A stretch of DNA of 64,000 nucleotides from Euonymus europaeus. Lineage: Eukaryota; Streptophyta; Magnoliopsida; Celastrales; Celastraceae. The notes under the pieces are model-generated. The model did no database searches, was not told where the DNA came from, and worked only from the letters and a program-made list of their open reading frames with translations. The stretch is taken from assembly GCA_963580455.1 (NCBI GenBank), contig OY756972.1, positions 14,151,001-14,215,000 on the forward strand, read 5' to 3'. Shown here in pieces: positions 49,001 through 61,988 of the stretch. The first letter of the stretch is position 1; every line of letters begins with the position of its first letter. Both the position numbers and the translations under genes were made by a program.

Positions 49001-51298
49001 CATAGAAAGTTTGTGTTTGGTCATCGAAATAATCTAGGAAGCTTATACTCATAAAATTTGACATAGAAGAACAATAAAAAGTCTATCCCGAGCAACTTTG
49101 ATAGTCCGAAGTTGCTCAACTCTCTCTATGAAGGAGCTTTTAACGGGTTTCTCCATTTGTCATAGAAAGTTTGTGTTTTGGCATTGAAATAATCTATGAA
49201 GCTTAAACTCGTAAAATTTGACATATAAGAACAATAAAAATTTGTACATCGAGCAACTTTGATGGTCCGAAGTTGCTCAACTCTCTCTATGTAGGAGCTT
49301 TTAACGGTTTTGTTCATTTGTCATAGAAAGTTTGTGTTCTGTCATCGAAATAATCTAGGAAGCTTATACTCATAAAATTTGACATAGAAGAACAATAAAA
49401 AGTCTATCCCGAGCAACTTTGATAGTCCGAAGTTGCTCAACTCTCTGTATGGAGGAGCTTTTAACGGGTTTCTCCATTTGTCATAGAAAGTTTGTGTTTT
49501 AGCATCGAAATAATCTATGAAGCTTAAAGTCGTAAAATTTGACATATAAGAACAATAAAAATTGTACACCGAGCAACTTTGATGGTCCGAAGTTGCTCAA
49601 CTCTCTCTATAGAGGAGCTTTTAACGGTTTCGTCCATTTGTCATAGAAAGTTGGTGTTTTGGCATCGAAATAATCTATGAAGCTTATACTCGTAAAATTT
49701 GACATATAAGAACAATAAAAATTGTACACCGAGCAACTTTGATGGTCCGAAGTTGCTCAACTCTCTCTATGTAGGAGCTTTTAACGGTTTTATCCATTTG
49801 TCATAGAAAGTTGGTGTTTTGGCAACGAAATAATCTTGGAAGCTTGTATTAATAAAATTTTACATAGAAGAACAATAAAAAGTGTACATAGAGCAACTTT
49901 GATGGTTCGAAGTTGCTCAACTCTTTCTATGTAGGAGCTTTTAACGATTTTGTCCATTTGTCATAGAAAGTTGGTGTTTTGGCATCGAAATAATCTACGA
50001 AGCTTATACTCGTAAAATTTGACATAAAACAACAATAAAAAGTCTATCCCGAGCAACTTTGGTAGTCCGAAGTTACTCAACTCTCTCTATGGAGGAGCTT
50101 TTAACGGTTTCGTCCATTTGTCATAGAAAGTTGGTGTTTTGGCATCGAAATAAAATATGAAGCTTATACTCGTAAAATTTGACATATAAGAACTATAAAA
50201 ATTGTACACCGAGCAACTTTGATTGTCCGAAGTTGCTCAACTCTCTCTATGTAGGAGCTTTTAACGATTTTGTCCATTTGTCATAGAAAGTTTGTGTTTT
50301 GTCATAGAAATAATTTAGGAAGCTTATACTCATAAAATTTGACATAGAAGAACAATAAAAAGTCTATCCCGAGCAACTTTGATAGTCCGAAGTTGCTCAA
50401 CTCTCTCTATGAAGGAGCTTTTAACGGGTTTCTCCATTTGTCATAGAAAGTTTGTGTTTTGGCATCGAAATAATCTATGAAGCTTAAACTCGTAAAATTA
50501 GACATATAAGAACAATAAAAATTGTACACCGAGCAACTTTGATGGTCCGAAGTTGCTCAACTCTCTCTATGGAGGAGCTTTTAACGGTTTCGTCCATTTG
50601 TCATAGAAAGTTGGTGTTTTGGCATCGAAATAATCTATGAAGCTTATACTCATAAAATTTGACATATAAGAACAATAAAAATTGTACACCGAGCAACTTT
50701 GATGGTCCGAAGTTGCTCAACTCTCTCTATGGAGGAGCTTTTAACGGTTTTATCCATTTGTCATAGAAAGTTGGTGTTTTGGCATCGAAATAATCTTGGA
50801 AGCTTGTATTAATAAAATTTTACATAGAAGAACAATAAAAAGTGTACATAGAGCAACTTTGATGGTTCGAAGTTGCTCAACTCTTTCTATGGAGGAGCTT
50901 TTAACGGTTTTGTCCATTTGTCATAGAAAGTTGGTGTTTTGGCATCGAAATAATCTATGAAGCTTATACTCATAAAATTCGACATATAAGAACAATAAAA
51001 AGTGTACACTGAGAAACTTTGATGGTCCGAAGTTGCTCAACTCTCTCTATGTATGAGCTTTTAACGGTTTTGTCCATTTGTCATAGAAAGTTGGTGTTTT
51101 GCCATCCAAATAATCTAGGAAACTTGTACTCGTAAAATTTGACATATAAGAACAATAAAAATTGTACACCGAGCAACTTTGATGTTCCGAAGTTGCTCAA
51201 CTCTCTCTACGTAGGAGCTTTTAACGGTTTCGTCCATTTGTCATAGAAAGTTTGTGTTTGGTCATCGAAATAATCTAGGAAGCTTATACTCATAAAAT

Positions 51299-54200
51299 TC
51301 GACATATAAGAATAATAAAAAGTGTACACCGAGAAAATTTGATGGTCCGAAGTTGCTCAACTCTCTCTATGTAGGAGCTTTTAACGGTTTTGTCCATTTG
51401 TCATAGAAAGTTGTTGTTTTGGCATCAAAATAATCTAGGAAACTTATACTCGTAAAATTTGACATATAAGAACAATAAAAATTGTACACCGAGCAACTTT
51501 GATGTTCCGAAGTTGTTCAACTCTCTCTATGGAGAAGCTTTTAACGGTTTGGTCCATTTGTCATAGAAAGTTGGTGTTTTGGAATCAAAATAATCTAGGA
51601 AGCTTATACTTATAAAATTTGACATATAAGAACAATAAAAATTGTACACCGAGCAACTTTGATGGTCCGAAGTTGCTCAACTCTCTCTATGGAGTAGCTT
51701 TTAACGGTTTCGTCCATTTGTCATAGAAAGTTGGTGTTTTGGCATCGAAATAATCTATGAAGCTTATACTCGTAAAATTTGACATATAAGAACAATAAAA
51801 ATTGTACACCGAGCAACTTTGATGGTCCGAAGTTGCTCAACTCTCTCTATGTAGGAGCTTTTAACGGTTTGGTCCATTTGTCATAGAAAGTTGGTGTTTT
51901 GGAATCAAAATAATCTAGGAAGCTTATACTCATAAAATTCGACATATAAGAACAATAAAAATTGTACATGGAGCAACTTTGATGGTCCGAAGTTGCTCAA
52001 CTCTCTCAATGCAGGAGATTTTAACGTTTTCGTCCATTTGTCATAGAAAGTTGGTGTTTTGGCATCGAAATAATCTATGAATCTTATACTCATAAGATTC
52101 GACATATAAGAACAATAAAAAGTGTACACCGAGAAACTTTGATGGTCCGAAGTTGCTCAACTCTCTCTATGTAGGAGCTTTTAACGGTTTTGTCCATTTG
52201 TCATAGAAAGTTGGTGTTTTGGCATCCAAATAATCTGGGAAACTTATACTCGTAAAATTTGACATAAGAACAATAAAAATTGTACACCGAGCAACTTTGA
52301 TGTTCCGAAGTTGTTCAACTCTCTCTATGGAGAAGCTTTTAACGGTTTGGTCCATATGTCATAGAAAGTTGGTGTTTTGGAATCAAAATAATCTAGGAAG
52401 CTTATACTTATAAAATTTGACATAGAAGAACAATAAAAAGTCTATCCCGAGCAACTTTGATAGTCCGAAGTTTCTCAACTCTCTCTATGGAGGAGCTATT
52501 AACGGGTTTCTCTATTTGTCATAGAAAGTTGGTGTTTTGGCATCGAAATAATCTATGAAGCTTAAACTCGTAAAATTTGACATATAAGAACAATAAAAAT
52601 TGTACACCGACCAACTTTGAGGGTCCGAAGTTGCTCAACTCTCTCTACAGAGGAGCTTTTAATGGTTTCGTCCATTTGTCATAGAAAGTTGGTGTTTTGG
52701 CATCGAAATAATCTATGAAGCTTATACTCTTAAAATTTGACATATAAGAACAATAAAAATTGTACACCGAGCAACTTCCATGGTCTGAAGTTGCTCAACT
52801 TTCTCTATGGAGGAGCTTTTAACGGTTTTGTCCATTTGTCATAGAAAGTAGGTGTTTTCGCATCGAAATAATCTATGAAGCTTATACTCGTAAAATTTGA
52901 TATATAAGTTTTTTTACACTGAGCAACTTTGATTGTCTGAAGTTGCGCAACTCTGTCTATGGAGGAGCTTTTAACGGTTTCGTCCATTTGTCATAGAAAG
53001 TTGGTGTTTTGGCATCGAAATAATCTATGAAGCTTATACTCGTAAAATTTGACATATAAGAACAATAAAAATTGTACACCGAGCAACTTTGATGGTCCGA
53101 AGTTGCTCAACTCTCTCTACGGAGGAGCTTTTAACGGTTTTTTCCATTTGTCATTGAAAGTTGGTGTTTTAGCATCGAAATAATCCGTGAAGCTTATACT
53201 CGAAAAATTTGACATATATGAACAATAAAAATTGTACAACGAGCAACTTCGATGGTCCGAAGTTGCTCAACTCTCTCTATGGAGGAGCTTTTAACGGTTT
53301 TATCCATTTGTCATAGAAATTTGGTGTTTTGGCATCGAAATAATCTACGAAGCTTATACTCGTAAAATTTGACATAAAACAACAATGAAAAGTCTATCCT
53401 GAGCAACTTTGATAGTCCGAAGTTGCTCAATACTCTCTATGAAGGAGCTTTTAACAATTTCGTCCATTTGTCATAGAAAGTTGTTGTTTTGGCATAGAAA
53501 TAATCTACGAAGCTTGTACTCGAAAAATTTGACATATAAGAACAATGAAAATTGTACACCGAGCAACTTTGATGTTCCGAAGTTGCTCAACACTCTCTAT
53601 GGAGAAGCTTTTAACGGTTTGGTCCATTTTTCATAGAAAGTTGGTGTTTTGGCATCGAAATAATCCATGAAGCTTATAATCGAAAAATTTGACATATTAG
53701 AACAATAAAAATTGTACACCGAGCGACTTTGATGGTCCGAAGTTGCTCAACTCTCTCTACGGAGGAGCTTTTAGCGGTTTTATCCATTTGTCATAGAAAG
53801 TTGGTGTTTTGGCATCGAAATAATCTACGAAGCTTATACTCGTAAAATTTGACATATAAGAACAATAAAAAGTACATCGAGCAACTTTGATGGTCCGAAG
53901 TTGCTCAACTCCCTCTATGGAGGAGCTTTTAACGGTTTCGTCCATTTGTCATAGAAAGTTGGTGTTTTGGCATCGAAATAATCTACGAAGCTTATACTCG
54001 TAAAATTTGACATATAAGAACAATAAAAATAATACACCGAGCAACCTTGATGGTGCGAAGTTGCCCATCTCTCTCTATCGAGGAGCTTTTAACGGTTTCG
54101 TCCATTTGTCATAGAAAGTTGGTGTTTTGGCTTCGAAATAATCTTGGAAGCTTGTATTAATAAAATTTTACAGAGTAGAACAATAAAAAGTGTACACCGA

Positions 54201-55980
54201 GCAACTTTGATGGTAAGAAGTTGCTCAACTCTCTCTATCGAGGAGCTTTTAACGGTTTTGTCCATTTGTCATAGAAAGTTGGTGTTTTGGCTTCGAAATA
54301 ATCTTGGAAGCTTGTATTAATAAAATTTTACATAGAAGAACAATAAAAAGTGTACATAGAGCAACTTTGATGGTAAGAAGTTGCTCAACTATTTCTATGG
54401 AGGAGCTTTTAACGGTTTTGTCCATTTGTCATAGAAAGTTGGTGTTTTGGCACCGAAATAATCTATGAAGCTTATACTCATAAAATTCGACATATAAGAA
54501 CAATAAAAAGTGTACACCGAGCAACTTTGATGGTCCGAAGTTGCTCAACTCTCTCTATGTAAGAGCTTTTAACGGTTTTGTCCATTTTTCATAGAAAGTT
54601 GGTGTTTTGGCATCCAAATAATCTATGAAGCTTATACTCGTAAAATTTGACATATAAGAACAATAAAAATTGTTCACCGAGCAACTTTGATGTTCCGAAG
54701 TTGGTCAACTCTCTCTATGGAGGTGCTTTTAACGGTTTGGTCCATTTGTCATAGAAAGTTGGTGTTTGGAATCAAAATAATCTAGGAAGCTTATACTCGT
54801 AAAACTTGACATAGAAAAACAATAAAAAGTCTATCCCGAGCAACTTTGATAGTCCGAAGTTGCTCAACTCTCTCTATGGAGGAGCTTTTAACGGGTTTCT
54901 CCATTTGTCATAGAAAGTTGGTGTTTTGGCATCGAAATAATCAATGAAGGTTAAACTCGTAAAATTTGACATAGAAGAACAATAAAAAGTCTATCCCGAG
55001 CAACTTTGATGGTCTGAAGTTGCTTAACTCTGTCTTTTGGGGAGCTTTTAACGGTTTTGTCCATTTGTCATAGAAAGTTGGTGTTTTGGCATCGAAATAA
55101 TCAATGAAGCTTAAACTCGTAAAATTTGACATATAAGAACAATAAAAATTGTAGACGGAGCAACTTTGATGGTCCGAAGTTGCTCAACTCTCTCTATGGA
55201 TGAGCTTTTAACGGTTTTGTCCTTTTGTCAAAGAAAGTTAGTGTTTTGGCATCGAAATAATCTATGAAGCTTATACTCATAAAATTTGACATAGAAGAAC
55301 AATAGAAAGTCTATCCCGAGAAACTTTGATAGTCCGAAGTTGTTCAACTCTCTCTATGGAGGAGCTTTTAACGGTTTCGTCCATTTCTCATAGAAAGTTG
55401 TTGTTTTGGCATCGAAATAATCCATGAAGCTTATACTCGAAAAATTTGACATATAAGAAAAATAAAAATTGTACAACGAGCAACTTCGATGGTCCGAAGT
55501 TGCTCAACTCTCTCTATGGAGGAGCTTTGAACGGTTTTATCCATTTGTCATAGAAAATTGGTGTTTTGGCATTGAAATAATCTACGAAGATTATACTCGT
55601 AAAATTTGACAAAAAACAACAATGAAAAGTCTATCCTGAGCAACTTTGGTAGTCCGAAGTTGCTCAACACTCTCTATGGAGGAGCTTTTAACATATTCGT
55701 CCATTTGTCATAGAAAGTTGTTGTTTTGGCATCGAAATAATCCGTGAAGCTTATACTCGAAAAATTTGACATAAAACAACAATAAAAAGTATATCCCGAG
55801 CAACTTTGGTAGTCCGAAGTTGTTCAACTCCCTCTATGGAGGAGCTTTTAACGGTTTCGTCCATTTCTCATAGAAAGTTGTTGTTTTGGCATCGAAATAA
55901 TCCATGAAGCTTATACTCGAAAAATTTGACATATAAGAAAAATAAAAATTGTACAACGAGCAACTTCGATGGTCCGTAGT
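51299..55980. repeat. Mixed monomers with remnants of other blocks
   Basis: About 29 monomers. The 2241-bp HOR stops inside a monomer at about 51298, where CATAAAATTCGACATATAAG replaces CATAAAATTTGACATAGAAG. 53.08-54.12 kb follows 28.6-29.6 kb in type order, with private changes. 54.06-54.22 and 54.22-54.38 kb are a direct one-monomer duplication of the GTATTAATAAAATTTTACA type. 54.66-55.6 kb relates to 38.35-39.13 kb. No gene seen. Confidence 0.72.
52909..52915. repeat. Short T-tract monomer (T7) with internal deletion
   Basis: The stretch reads TATATAAG followed by seven T and ACACTGAGC, so about ten bases around AACAA are lost compared with other T-tract monomers. This is one of the shortest monomers in the window. 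Confidence 0.75.
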
Positions 55981-56700
55981 TGCTCAACTCTCTCTACGGA
56001 GGAACTTTTAGCGGTTTTATCCATTTGTCATAGAAAGTTGGTGTTTTGGCATCGAAATAATCTACGAAACTTATACTCGTAAAATTTGACATAAAACAAC
56101 AATAAAAAGTATATCCCGAGCAACTTTGGTAGTCCGAAGTTGCTCAACACTCTCTATGGAGGAGCTTTTAACATATTCGTCCATTTGTCATAGAAAGTTG
56201 TTGTTTTGGCATCGAAATAATCCGTGAAGCTTATACTCGAAAAATTTGACATATAAGAACAATAAAAATTGTACACCGAGCGACTTTGATGGTCCGAAGT
56301 TGCTCAACTCTCTCTACGGGGGAACTTTTAGCGGTTTTATCCATTTGTCATAGAAAGTTGGTGTTTTGGCATCGAAATAATCTACGAAACTTATACTCGT
56401 AAAATTTGACATAAAACAACAATAAAAAGTATATCCCGAGCAACTTTGGTAGTCCGAAGTTGCTCAACACTCTCTATGGAGGAGCTTTTAACATATTCGT
56501 CCATTTGTCATAGAAAGTTGTTGTTTTGGCATCGAAATAATCCGTGAAGCTTATACTCGAAAAATTTGACATATAAGAACAATAAAAATTGTACACCGAG
56601 CGACTTTGATGGTCCGAAGTTGCTCAACTCTCTCTACGGAGGAACTTTTAGCGGTTTTATCCATTTGTCATAGAAAGTTGGTGTTTTGGCATCGAAATAA
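55981..56700. repeat. Dimer HOR of 320 bp, about 2.2 copies
   Basis: GGAACTTTTAGCGG occurs at about 56001, 56321 and 56641, and TTTTAACATATTCGTCC at about 56166 and 56486, both at 320-bp steps. An earlier ACATATTCG monomer lies 480 bp upstream at 55691. The alternating members are an ATATCCCGAG monomer with HindIII lost (GAAACTT) and a GAGCGACTT monomer. Confidence 0.85.
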
Positions 56701-57224
56701 TCTATGAAGCTTAAAGTCGTAAAATTTGACATATAAGAACAATAAAAATTGTACACCGAGCAACTTTGATGGTCCGTAGTTGCTCAACTCTCTCTATGGA
56801 GGAGCTTTTAACGGTTTTATCCATTTGTCATAGAAAGTTGGTGTTTTGGCATCGAAATAATCTTGGAAGCTTGTATTAATAAAATTTTACATAGAAGAAC
56901 AATAAAAAGTGTACATAGAGCAACTTTGATGGTCCGAAGTTGCTCAACTCTTTTTATGGAGGAGCTTTTAACGGTTTTGTCCATTTGTCATAGAAAGTTG
57001 GTGTTTTGGCATCGAAATAATATACGAAGCTTATACTCGTAAAATTTGACATAAAACAACAATGAAAAGTCTATCCTGAGCAACTTTGGTAGTCCGAAGT
57101 TGCTCAACACTCTTTATGGAGGAGCTTTTAACAATTTCATCCATTTGTCATAGAAAGTTGTTGTTTTGGCATCGAAATAATCCATGAAGCTCATACTCGA
57201 AAAATTTGACATATAAGAACAAAA

Positions 57225-57232
57225 TTTTTTTT
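57225..57232. repeat. T-tract monomer marker (T8), HOR copy 1
   Basis: T8 in the first 1440-bp unit, in a monomer lacking HindIII because it reads GAAGCTCATACTC. Confidence 0.85.
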
Positions 57233-57724
57233 ACACTGATCAACTTTGATGGTCTGAAGTTGCTCAACTCTGTCTATGGAGGAGCTTTTAACGGTTTTAT
57301 CCATTTGTCATAGAAAGTTGGTGTTTTGGCATCGAAATAATCTTGGAAGCTTTTATTAATAAAATTTTAGATAGAAGAACAATAAAAAGTGTACATAGAG
57401 CAACTTTGATGGTTCGAAGTTGCTCAACTCTTTCTATGGAGGTGCTTTTAACGGTTTTGTCCATTTGTCATAGAAAGTTGGTGTTTTGGCATCGAAATAA
57501 TATATGAAGCTTATACTCATAATATTCGACGTATAAGAACAATAAAAATTGTACAACGAGCAACTTCGATGGTCCAAAGTTGCTCAACTCTCTCTATGCG
57601 GAGCTTTTAACGGTTTTATCCATTTGTCATAGAAAATTGGTGTTTTGGCATCGAAATAATCTACGAAGCTAATACTCGTAAAATTTGACATAGAAGAACA
57701 ATAAAAAGTCTATCCCGAGCAACT

Positions 57725-58044
57725 TTGATGGTCTGAAGTTGCTCAACTCTCTCTATGTAGGAGCTTTTAACGGTTTTGTTGATTTGTCATAGAAAGTTTG
57801 TGTTTTATCATCGAAATAATCTAGGAAGCTTATACTCATAAAATTTGACATAGAAGAACAATAAAAAGTCTATCCCGAGCAACTTTGATGGTCTGAAGTT
57901 GCTCAACTCTCTCTATGTAGGAGCTTTTAACGGTTTTGTTGATTTGTCATAGAAAGTTTGTGTTTTATCATCGAAATAATCTAGGAAGCTTATACTCATA
58001 AAATTTGACATAGACGAACAATAAAAACTCTATCCCGAGCAACT
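57725..58044. repeat. Adjacent near-identical monomers within the 1440-bp unit
   Basis: The GGTTTTGTTGATTTGTC and TTTTATCATCG monomer occurs twice side by side at a 160-bp step, with almost no differences. The pair is carried in the later units (about 59165-59484 and 60605-60924). It is the only homotypic neighbour pair I noticed fixed inside a HOR unit. Confidence 0.8.
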
Positions 58045-58663
58045 TTGATAGTCCAAAGTTGCTCAACTCTCTTTATGGAGAAGCTTTTAACGGGTTTCTC
58101 CATTTGTCATAGAAAATTTGTGTTTTGGCATCGAAATAATCTATGAAGCTTAAAGTCGTAAAATTTTACATATAAGAACAATAAAAATTGTACACCGAGC
58201 AACTTTGATGGTCCGTAGTTGCTCAACTCTCTCTATGGAGGAGCTTTTAACGGTTTTATCCATTTGTCATAGAAAGTTGGTGTTTTGGCATCGAAATAAT
58301 CTTGGAAGCTTGTATTAATAAAATTTTACATAGAAGAACAATAAAAAGTGTACATAGAGCAACTTTGATGGTCCGAAGTTGCTCAACTCTTTTTATGGAG
58401 GAGCTTTTAACGGTTTTGTCCATTTGTCATAGAAAGTTGGTGTTTTGGCATCGAAATAATATACGAAGCTTATACTCGTAAAATTTGACATAAAACAACA
58501 ATGAAAAGTCTATCCTGAGCAACTTTGGTAGTCCGAAGTTGCTCAACACTCTTTATGGAGGAGCTTTTAACAATTTCATCCATTTGTCATAGAAAGTTGT
58601 TGTTTTGGCATCGAAATAATCCATGAAGCTCATACTCGAAAAATTTGACATATAAGAACAAAA

Positions 58664-58671
58664 TTTTTTTT
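58664..58671. repeat. T-tract monomer marker (T8), HOR copy 2
   Basis: Same position in the second 1440-bp unit, 1439 bp after the first. Confidence 0.85.
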
Positions 58672-60102
58672 ACACTGATCAACTTTGATGGTCTGAAGTT
58701 GCTCAACTCTGTCTATGGAGGAGCTTTTAACGGTTTTATCCATTTGTCATAGAAAGTTGGTGTTTTGGCATCGAAATAATCTTGGAAGCTTTTAATAATA
58801 AAATTTTAGATAGAAGAACAATAAAAAGTGTACATAGAGCAACTTTGATGGTTCGAAGTTGCTCAACTCTTTCTATGGAGGTGCTTTTAACGGTTTTGTC
58901 CATTTGTCATAGAAAGTTGGTGTTTTGGCATCGAAATAATATATGAAGCTTATACTCATAATATTCGACGTATAAGAACAATAAAAATTGTACAACGAGC
59001 AACTTCGATGGTCCGAAGTTGCTCAACTCTCTCCATGGAGGAGCTTTTAACGGTTTTATCCATTTGTCATAGAAAATTGGTGTTTTGGCATCGAAATAAT
59101 CTACGAAGCTTATACTCGTAAAATTTGACATAGAAGAACAATAAAAAGTCTATCCCGAGCAACTTTGATGGTCTGAAGTTGCTCAACACTCTCTATGTAG
59201 GAGCTTTTAACGGTTTTGTTGATTTGTCATAGAAAGTTTGTGTTTTATCATCGAAATAATCTAGGAAGCTTATACTCATAAAATTTGACATAGAAGAACA
59301 ATAAAAAGTCTATCCCGAGCAACTTTGATGGTCTGAAGTTGCTCAACTCTCTCTATGTAGGAGCTTTTAACGGTTTTGTTGATTTGTCATAGAAAGTTTG
59401 TGTTTTATCATCGAAATAATCTAGGAAGCTTATACTCATAAAATTTGACATAGAAGAACAATAAAAACTCTATCCCGAGCAACTTTGATAGTCCGAAGTT
59501 GCTCAACTCTCTTTATGGAGAAGCTTTTAACGGGTTTCTCCATTTGTCATAGAAAATTTGTGTTTTGGCATCGAAATAATCTATGAAGCTTAAAGTCATA
59601 AATTTTACATATAAGAACAATAAAAATTGTACACCGAGCAACTTTGATGGTCCGTAGTTGCTCAACTCTCTCTATGGAGGAGCTTTTAACGGTTTTATCC
59701 ATTTGTCATAGAAAGTTGGTGTTTTGGCATCGAAATAATCTTGGAAGCTTGTATTAATAAAATTTTACATAGAAGAACAATAAAAAGTGTACATAGAGCA
59801 ACTTTGATGGTCCGAAGTTGCTCAACTCTTTTTATGGAGGAGCTTTTAACGGTTTTGTCCATTTGTCATAGAAAGTTGGTGTTTTGGCATCGAAATAATA
59901 TACGAAGCTTATACTCGTAAAATTTGACATAAAACAACAATGAAAAGTCTATCCTGAGCAACTTTGGTAGTCCGAAGTTGCTCAACACTCTTTATGGAGG
60001 AGCTTTTAACAATTTCATCCATTTGTCATAGAAAGTTGTTGTTTTGGCATCGAAATAATCCATGAAGCTCATACTCGAAAAATTTGACATATAAGAACAA
60101 AA

Positions 60103-60110
60103 TTTTTTTT
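60103..60110. repeat. T-tract monomer marker (T8), HOR copy 3
   Basis: Same position in the third 1440-bp unit, 1439 bp after the second. Confidence 0.85.
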
Positions 60111-61874
60111 ACACTGATCAACTTTGATGGTCTGAAGTTGCTCAACTCTGTCTATGGAGGAGCTTTTAACGGTTTTATCCATTTGTCATAGAAAGTTGGT
60201 GTTTTGGCATCGAAATAATCTTGGAAGCTTTTAATAATAAAATTTTAGATAGAAGAACAATAAAAAGTGTACATAGAGCAACTTTGATGGTTCGAAGTTG
60301 CTCAACTCTTTCTATGGAGGTGCTTTTAACGGTTTTGTCCATTTGTCATAGAAAGTTGGTGTTTTGGCATCGAAATAATATATGAAGCTTATACTCATAA
60401 TATTCGACGTATAAGAACAATAAAAATTGTACAACGAGCAACTTCGATGGTCCGAAGTTGCTCAACTCTCTCCATGGAGGAGCTTTTAACGGTTTTATCC
60501 ATTTGTCATAGAAAATTGGTGTTTTGGCATCGAAATAATCTACGAAGCTTATACTCGTAAAATTTGACATAGAAGAACAATAAAAAGTCTATCCCGAGCA
60601 ACTTTGATGGTCTGAAGTTGCTCAACACTCTCTATGTAGGAGCTTTTAACGGTTTTGTTGATTTGTCATAGAAAGTTTGTGTTTTATCATCGAAATAATC
60701 TAGGAAGCTTATACTCATAAAATTTGACATAGAAGAACAATAAAAAGTCTATCCCGAGCAACTTTGATGGTCTGAAGTTGCTCAACTCTCTCTATGTAGG
60801 AGCTTTTAACGGTTTTGTTGATTTGTCATAGAAAGTTTGTGTTTTATCATCGAAATAATCTAGGAAGCTTATACTCATAAAATTTGACATAGAAGAACAA
60901 TAAAAACTCTATCCCGAGCAACTTTGATAGTCCGAAGTTGCTCAACTCTCTTTATGGAGAAGCTTTTAACGGGTTTCTCCATTTGTCATAGAAAATTTGT
61001 GTTTTGGCATCGAAATAATCTATGAAGCTTAAAGTCATAAATTTTACATATAAGAACAATAAAAATTGTACACCGAGCAACTTTGATGGTCCGTAGTTGC
61101 TCAACTCTCTCTATGGAGGAGCTTTTAACGGTTTTATCCATTTGTCATAGAAAGTTGGTGTTTTGGCATCGAAATAATCTTGGAAGCTTGTATTAATAAA
61201 ATTTTACATAGAAGAACAATAAAAAGTGTACATAGAGCAACTTTGATGGTCCGAAGTTGCTCAACTCTTTTTATGGAGGAGCTTTTAACGGTTTTGTCCA
61301 TTTGTCATAGAAAGTTGGTGTTTTATCATCGAAATAATCTACGAAGCTTATACTCGTAAAATTTGACATAAAACAACAATGAAAAGTCTATCCCGAGCAA
61401 CTTTGATAGTCCGAAGTTGCTCAACTCTCTCTATGGAGGAGCTTTTAACGGGTTTCTCCATTTGTCATAGAAAGTTGGTGTTTTGGCATCGAAATAATCT
61501 ATGAAGCTTAAACTCGTACAATTTGACATATAAGAACAATAAAAATTGTACACCGAGCAACTTTGATGGTCCGAAGTTGCTCAACTCTTTCTACGGAGGA
61601 GCTTTTAACGGTTTTGTCCATTTGTCATAGAAAGTTGGTGTTTTGGCATCGAAATAATCTATGAAGCTTATACTCATAAAATTCGACATATAAGAACAAT
61701 AAAAAGTGTACACCGAGCAACTGTTATGGTCCGAAGTTGCTCAACTCTCTCTATGTTGGAGCTTTTAACGGTTTTGTCCATTTGTCATAGAAAGTTGGTG
61801 TTTTGTCATCGAAATAATCTAGGAAGCTTATACACTCAAAATTTGACATATAATAAGAATAAAAATTGTACACC

Positions 61875-61902
61875 GAGCGACTTTGATGGTCCAAAGTCGC
61901 TC
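61875..61902. repeat. Compensated dyad variant, 10-bp arms
   Basis: GAGCGACTTT at 61875-61884 pairs perfectly with AAAGTCGCTC at 61893-61902 around an 8-base spacer. Compared with the common dyad, both arms changed (A to G on the left, T to C on the right) and a third change in the old spacer lengthens the stem by one pair. The same variant lies one HOR unit later at 63796-63823. Confidence 0.85.
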
Positions 61903-61988
61903 AACTCTCTCTATGTAGGAGCTTTTAGCGGTTTTATCCATTTGTTATAGAAAGTTGGTGTTTTGGCATCGAAATAATCTACGAAGCT

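Larger units (their letters stand above)
41000..51298. repeat. HOR of 2241 bp (14 monomers), about 4.6 copies
   Basis: Units begin at about 41000, 43241, 45482, 47723 and 49964 and the last is cut at 51298. The unit is 2240 plus one base, because a single monomer per unit carries an extra T (AAATTTGTACATCG at about 42516, 44757, 46998 and 49239). Unit-specific markers include GAACTATAAAAATTG, GTCATAGAAATAATTTAGG, GCAACGAAATAATC, GTTTTGCCATCC and CTCTACGTAGGAGC. Copies differ by only a few bases per kilobase. This is the longest regular HOR in the window. Confidence 0.95.
56701..61320. repeat. HOR of 1440 bp (9 monomers), about 3.2 copies
   Basis: Units start at about 56701, 58140, 59580 and 61019, steps of 1439, 1440 and 1439. 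Markers are GTCCGTAGTTGCTC, CTCTTTTTATGG, CAATTTCATCC, a T8 tract, AATATTCGACGTATAAG and GTTTTATCATCG. One-base losses explain the 1439 steps: one near 57599, the other in AAGTCATAAATTTTAC near 59597. Copies two and three are nearly identical, while copy one differs in many small ways. The unit itself contains an internal one-monomer duplication. Confidence 0.92.
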
